Below, in pieces: positions 59,751 to 64,000 of a DNA stretch of 64,000 nt (its first letter is position 1; each line of letters opens with the position of its first letter). The stretch is taken from contig NZ_CP040751.1 of the NCBI RefSeq assembly GCF_008001235.1, forward strand, positions 2,029,001-2,093,000. The letters run 5' to 3'. The notes below the pieces were generated by a model, which did no database searches, was not told where the DNA came from, and saw only the letters and a list, made by a program, of their open reading frames with translations. This DNA is from Salidesulfovibrio onnuriiensis. GTDB taxonomy: Bacteria > Desulfobacterota > Desulfovibrionia > Desulfovibrionales > Desulfovibrionaceae. The position numbers and the translations under genes were made by a program.

Positions 59751-62700
59751 GTGAGTAATTCTATTGGCATGAATACAACGTTCTCTCTTCATGGCGGTTC
59801 CGTCAGGTCGAGCGGTGGAGGCAACATCCTTTTAGGGACTGACGGTAATGACGTCCTGACGGCTGCGGTGGATACCGATCTCGTCAAAGGACTTGGCGGT
59901 GATGACACCATATACGGATTCCAGGGAGGCATTCCTACCGCAAGCAATGCAACTCTTGATGGCGGTTCCGGGAACGACCTGATCAACGGAGGCGCCGGTG
60001 CTGAAATCATTTTTGGCGGTTACGGCGACGATACCCTGAATGGCGGAGCCGGGAATGACGTCATCTACGGATTCCAGGGAAGTGGTTCGCCTGGGGCCAG
60101 CGGTGCAGGCAGCGACGTAATGGCTGGCGGCCTCGGCGACGACACACTTTATGGCGGTGCCGGAAGCGATACGTACAAATATGAACTGGGCGACGGCAAT
60201 GACGTCATACAGGACAGCGGTCCGTCCTCCGACGTGGATACCCTGGTCCTTGGGGAAGGCATCACCACGGATTCCATCACCGTGACCCGTGGTATGACCG
60301 AAGATCCCTGGGGCGGGTCTTATGAAGAACCGTATCTTGTCCTCAATTTCGCCGATGGAGGAACAGTCCGTTGGGACGGAAGTGTTGAAAAGGTGAAGTT
60401 TGCAGACGGTTCGGTCTGGACTTCCGAGGAAATTTTCGAACAGTACTTTGCTTCAGCTGCCACAGCCGGGGATGACGTAGTCAATGGCTTCGACTTCAGG
60501 GATGATGCTATTAATGGTGGTGCCGGCGACGACCAGCTTTATGGTTGGGGTGGGAATGACACTCTTTACGGTGGGACCGGGAATGATGTTCTGAACGGTG
60601 ATGCCGGAAGCGACCGGTATGAATACAACCTAGGTGATGGGCAGGATATTATTCAGGACTATGCCTCCGACGGCGATGTCAATACGGTTGTCTTGGGAGC
60701 GGACATTGACAAGGATTCGGTGAGCGTTTCGCGTCTTTCTCCTTACTCGGAAGACCTGAAGCTGAATTTCAGCGACGGAGGCAGCCTGCAGTTGACGGAC
60801 GGCATCAACTCCGTATTGCTCGCGGACGGAACCTCCTGGAGTTATGATGAACTGAAGCAACGTTACCTGGATCAAGCCGGAACCGATGGTGATGACAGCA
60901 TACGCGGCTTTAATGGCGACGATACGCTATCCGGCGGCAAGGGTGACGACACGCTTGTTGGTTCCTACGGCAGCGATACCTATCTCTACAACCTCGGCGA
61001 CGGCAACGATATCGTCCGGGATGGAGGCTATTCCTCCATCGACGTGGATACGCTGGTACTTGGTAATGGTATCGACAAGGAAAATGTCACGGTCACCCGC
61101 ACTTCTCCTTACTCCAGTGAGTTTGTTCTTCATTTTGTTGACGGTGGTTCCGTCCAGGTCGATAGCCGTCTGGAGCAGATTCAGTTTGCCGACGGAAGCA
61201 CATGGTCCCAGGAAGATTTACAGCAGCAGTATCTCGCACAGGCCGGAACCGACGGCAAGGACTACATATGTGGCTTCAACGATAGAGACGACACCATTGC
61301 CGGGGGGAAGGAAGACGACACCCTTGAAGGCCTGAGTGGTAACGATAAATACGTATATAATCTCGGTGACGGCAACGATATTATCCAAGAATGGTGGGGC
61401 GGTGGGAACGATACCCTGGTTTTCGGCGATGATATCACTCTCGATTCCCTTTCCGTGGCAAAGCCGGATGACAATGGTTCCCAGCTGGTGATAACCTTGG
61501 CGGATGGCGGCACCGTAACCCTGGATGAAAACGTCGAGGGTGTCCGTTTTGCCGACGGTACCACCGCCACCTATGAAGACCTCCTTATCCTGAGCCAACC
61601 CAATGTGCTGTTGGGCACTGACGGAAATGACAGACTTCGCGCCCTGATCGATACGGACATTGTCGACGGCCTTGCCGGGGATGACACGATCTACGGGTAC
61701 CGGGGTGAAGGCAATGCCGTGCATAATGCGGCCCTCATGGGTAATGACGGCAATGATGTAGTTGTCGGCGGAGCCGGCGCGGAAATCATTTATGGTGGCA
61801 TGGGCGCTGATACCCTCCGAGGCAATGGTGGCGACGACGTCATGTATGGTTTCCAAGGTGCCTCCATTCATGGCTACCCGACGGCATCCAGTAATGCGGG
61901 TGGGGATGTGTACGACCCCATGACCGGGGAAGTGATCACTGGCGGAAGCTTCAGCCTGAATTCCGAGTCCGCAGCCAGTGGCGCTGATGGCGGCGATTAT
62001 ATGGACGGCGGAGCCGGAAACGATACCATGTTTGGTGGCGCCGGAAACGATACTATGCTCGGCGGCGAAGATGACGATCAGTTGTTTGGTGAGGCCGGCG
62101 ACGACAAGCTCTACGGCGGCAACGGCCAAGACGTCCTTTCCGGCGGTCAGGGTTCGGACACCCTTATCGGCGGCAACGGTAACGATATTTTGTTTGGAGG
62201 ACATGGGACGGCCAGTAACGCAGGCAGCTCCGTGTTCGACGGCGACATGGCCGGTGCAGAGGCCGGTATCTCCTTCAGCCTGAACTCCGAATCCGCAGCC
62301 AGCGGCGCTGACGGTGACAACTACCTGAACGGCGGGGCCGGCAACGACACGCTGATTGGCGCTGACGGCAATGATCGCCTTATCGGTGGAGATGATGACG
62401 ACAAGCTGTATGGGCAGGCGGGTAACGACTACCTGAATGGCGGCGACGGCAACGACCTGTTGGAAGGCGGTCTTGGCGACGACAAGCTCTACGGCGGCAA
62501 TGGCGATGATACGTTGATCGGCGGTCCGGGGAGCGATACCCTGAGCGGCGGCAACGGCAACGACCTGTTGATAGCAGGGCAGTCTTCCAGCAATGCGGGC
62601 AGTGCCGTGTTTGACGGAGACATGGCCGGTGCCGTATCCGGTGTCTCCTTCAGCCTGAATTCCGAATCCGCAACCAGCGGCGCTGACGGTGACAACTACC

Positions 62701-63986
62701 TGAACGGCGGGGCCGGCAACGACACGCTGATTGGCGCTGACGGCAATGATCGCCTTATCGGTGGAGATGATGACGACAAGCTGTATGGGCAGGCGGGTAA
62801 CGACTACCTGAATGGCGGCGACGGCAACGACCTGTTGGAAGGCGGTCTTGGCGACGACAAGCTCTACGGCGGCAATGGCGATGATACGCTGATCGGCGGT
62901 CCGGGGAGCGATACCCTGAGCGGCGGCAACGGCAACGACCTGTTGATAGCAGGGCAGTCTTCCAGCAATGCGGGCAGTGCCGTGTTCGACGGCGACATGG
63001 CCGGTGCCGTATCCGGTATCTCCTTCAGCTTGAACGCCGAATCCGCAGCCAGCGGCGCGGACGGCAACAGCTATTTGGCCGGCGGCAACGGCAATGACAC
63101 CTTGCTTGGCGCGAGCGGCAACGACACGCTCATGGGCAATAATGACGACGATGAGCTCTACGGCAAGGATGGAAACGACGTGCTGAACGCCGGGGACGGC
63201 AACGACCTGCTTGATGGCGGGCTTGGCGACGACAAGCTCTACGGCGGCAATGGCGCGGATACTCTGTCTGGAGGGCTTGGAGCAGATACTTTGAGCGGTG
63301 GCAGTGGTGATGATGTGCTTTATGCCAACAAGGAGGTCGTTGATCCTTGGTTCATGGAGTACGACTATGAAAACAACAGCCTGAACGGTGGTGATGGAAA
63401 CGACACCCTGCATGGCTCCATGGGCAACGATACGCTTCTCGGTGGTAACGATGATGACGTGCTTTACGGCCAGGAAGGCAACGACTACCTGAACGGCGGC
63501 AACGGCAACGATCTGCTGGAAGGTGGCCTTGGCGATGACAAGCTCTATGGCGGTAACGGTAATGATACCCTGATCGGCGGTGCAGGTAACGACACGCTTG
63601 TGGGTGGTGTCGGTAACGACGTCTACCGTTTTGGCATAGGCGATGACAGTGATACAATTGTGGATACCGAAGGCAGCGATTCGATTCTGTTCGGTGAAGG
63701 TGTTGGGGCGGATGACCTGTTGTTTGCTCGCGACGGCAACAGCCTTACCATAGGGATCATAGGTACGGACGACAGCCTGACAATCAAGGGATGGTATGCG
63801 AACGCCAATAATCAGGTGGAGGAATTCCATCTCAGCGACGGCAGCGTGCTCATGGCCGGACAGGTGCAGTCCCTTGTGGACGCCATGTCGGCCTACACGC
63901 CGAGCTCTGCCGGCGTCCTGACCGTGCCCAACGAGATACAGGACGATGTCCAGGCCATCATCACGGCCAACTGGCAGAAGTCCTAA
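59751..63986 (+). CDS. Large RTX (hemolysin-type calcium-binding repeat) protein
   Basis: A 1411-residue acidic protein built almost entirely of GGxGxDxLx nonapeptide repeats that wind into calcium-binding beta-rolls. Between roll blocks, about four to five copies of a domain with NLGDGNDIIQD, DTLVLGxxI and FADGGTV..FADGSxW resemble the HCBP-related domain. No N-terminal signal peptide, enzyme or adhesin domain is visible. The C-terminus (SLVDAMSAYTPSS...ANWQKS) could be a type I secretion signal, although no secretion genes lie in the window. GTG 59751 has AAGGAG 7 nt upstream; earlier codons lack a site. A 375-bp segment is duplicated almost exactly. It is probably a secreted surface or biofilm protein. 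Confidence 0.88.
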   Translation: MSNSIGMNTTFSLHGGSVRSSGGGNILLGTDGNDVLTAAVDTDLVKGLGGDDTIYGFQGGIPTASNATLDGGSGNDLINGGAGAEIIFGGYGDDTLNGGAGNDVIYGFQGSGSPGASGAGSDVMAGGLGDDTLYGGAGSDTYKYELGDGNDVIQDSGPSSDVDTLVLGEGITTDSITVTRGMTEDPWGGSYEEPYLVLNFADGGTVRWDGSVEKVKFADGSVWTSEEIFEQYFASAATAGDDVVNGFDFRDDAINGGAGDDQLYGWGGNDTLYGGTGNDVLNGDAGSDRYEYNLGDGQDIIQDYASDGDVNTVVLGADIDKDSVSVSRLSPYSEDLKLNFSDGGSLQLTDGINSVLLADGTSWSYDELKQRYLDQAGTDGDDSIRGFNGDDTLSGGKGDDTLVGSYGSDTYLYNLGDGNDIVRDGGYSSIDVDTLVLGNGIDKENVTVTRTSPYSSEFVLHFVDGGSVQVDSRLEQIQFADGSTWSQEDLQQQYLAQAGTDGKDYICGFNDRDDTIAGGKEDDTLEGLSGNDKYVYNLGDGNDIIQEWWGGGNDTLVFGDDITLDSLSVAKPDDNGSQLVITLADGGTVTLDENVEGVRFADGTTATYEDLLILSQPNVLLGTDGNDRLRALIDTDIVDGLAGDDTIYGYRGEGNAVHNAALMGNDGNDVVVGGAGAEIIYGGMGADTLRGNGGDDVMYGFQGASIHGYPTASSNAGGDVYDPMTGEVITGGSFSLNSESAASGADGGDYMDGGAGNDTMFGGAGNDTMLGGEDDDQLFGEAGDDKLYGGNGQDVLSGGQGSDTLIGGNGNDILFGGHGTASNAGSSVFDGDMAGAEAGISFSLNSESAASGADGDNYLNGGAGNDTLIGADGNDRLIGGDDDDKLYGQAGNDYLNGGDGNDLLEGGLGDDKLYGGNGDDTLIGGPGSDTLSGGNGNDLLIAGQSSSNAGSAVFDGDMAGAVSGVSFSLNSESATSGADGDNYLNGGAGNDTLIGADGNDRLIGGDDDDKLYGQAGNDYLNGGDGNDLLEGGLGDDKLYGGNGDDTLIGGPGSDTLSGGNGNDLLIAGQSSSNAGSAVFDGDMAGAVSGISFSLNAESAASGADGNSYLAGGNGNDTLLGASGNDTLMGNNDDDELYGKDGNDVLNAGDGNDLLDGGLGDDKLYGGNGADTLSGGLGADTLSGGSGDDVLYANKEVVDPWFMEYDYENNSLNGGDGNDTLHGSMGNDTLLGGNDDDVLYGQEGNDYLNGGNGNDLLEGGLGDDKLYGGNGNDTLIGGAGNDTLVGGVGNDVYRFGIGDDSDTIVDTEGSDSILFGEGVGADDLLFARDGNSLTIGIIGTDDSLTIKGWYANANNQVEEFHLSDGSVLMAGQVQSLVDAMSAYTPSSAGVLTVPNEIQDDVQAIITANWQKS
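62222..63060 (+). repeat. Near-identical 375-bp tandem repeat inside the RTX gene
   Basis: The segment coding from VFDGDMAGA to SSSNAGSA is present twice at a 375-bp period (125 residues): for instance, the same GACAACTACC stands at 62316 and 62691. The start of a third copy follows from about 62972. Differences are a handful of bases, so the duplication is recent or maintained by gene conversion. Confidence 0.85.
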
Positions 63987-64000
63987 GACAGAACAGACAA

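Noticed and set aside
59800-63600. Regular short DNA repeats that could suggest a CRISPR array
   Set aside because: The repeats are in one reading frame, vary at third positions and encode GGxGxDxL motifs; there are no spacers.
61218-63830. 870-codon minus-strand frame opposite the RTX gene
   Set aside because: Its VVAVAA-type repeats are just the complement of the RTX nonapeptide repeats; no start signal is present.

Overview
The window is 64 kb of a GC-rich anaerobe chromosome, almost certainly a sulfate reducer of the Desulfovibrionaceae (Desulfovibrio / Pseudodesulfovibrio type). The main reason is the block at 27.9-46.8 kb. It has the gene order known from Desulfovibrio lactate oxidation: sensor kinase, sigma-54 activator (LorR-like), pyruvate:ferredoxin oxidoreductase, lactate permease, FAD and Fe-S subunits of a D-lactate dehydrogenase, phosphate acetyltransferase, acetate kinase, then the LUD-domain L-lactate dehydrogenase proteins. 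Together these import lactate, oxidise it to pyruvate, split pyruvate to acetyl-CoA with reduction of ferredoxin, and make ATP from acetyl-phosphate. No rRNA, tRNA, CRISPR array, transposase or prophage was seen.

Layout. 0-5 kb: an AT-rich gene fragment cut by the left edge, then a DksA-like protein, an aminotransferase, an APH-type kinase and a umuDC mutagenic polymerase cassette. 5-13 kb: an orphan peptide-binding protein, a DUF401 membrane protein, a C_GCAxxG redox protein with a divergent LysR regulator, a 2-hydroxyacid dehydrogenase paired with a ferredoxin-like protein, and a DUF202 membrane protein. 13-20 kb: a Tat-signal aspartate aminotransferase/4-decarboxylase, TypA/BipA, an amino acid permease and aspartase. 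20-27.7 kb: an RlpA-like lipoprotein behind a sigma-54-type promoter, then three signalling genes on the minus strand (EAL-HDOD, receiver-PAS-LuxR, triple-receiver HD-GYP) and a glycine-zipper protein. 27.9-46.8 kb: the lactate/pyruvate/acetate block. 47-51.5 kb: a chemotaxis receptor, small Cys-rich proteins, a Dabb protein and a receiver-histidine kinase. 51.5-59 kb: carbamate kinase with a cyclic-2,3-diphosphoglycerate-synthase-like GTPase, then a TunR-type regulator divergent from a molybdate/tungstate ABC operon (C-A-B order) ending in a DUF364-type gene, then an EamA transporter. 59.7-64 kb: a 1411-residue RTX calcium-binding repeat protein.

The least explained items are: two related long imperfect palindromes (12.73-12.85 and 16.88-17.05 kb); two receiver domains in one cluster whose phospho-acceptor Asp is Glu, with tandem dyads in front of the third gene; the orphan C-terminal region of the HD-GYP protein; paired operator-like repeats before umuDC; and a small AT-rich reading frame at 50 kb. 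Starts were chosen from ribosome-binding sites and family lengths; several differ from the longest open frame. All family calls come from reading the translated sequence, with no database search.
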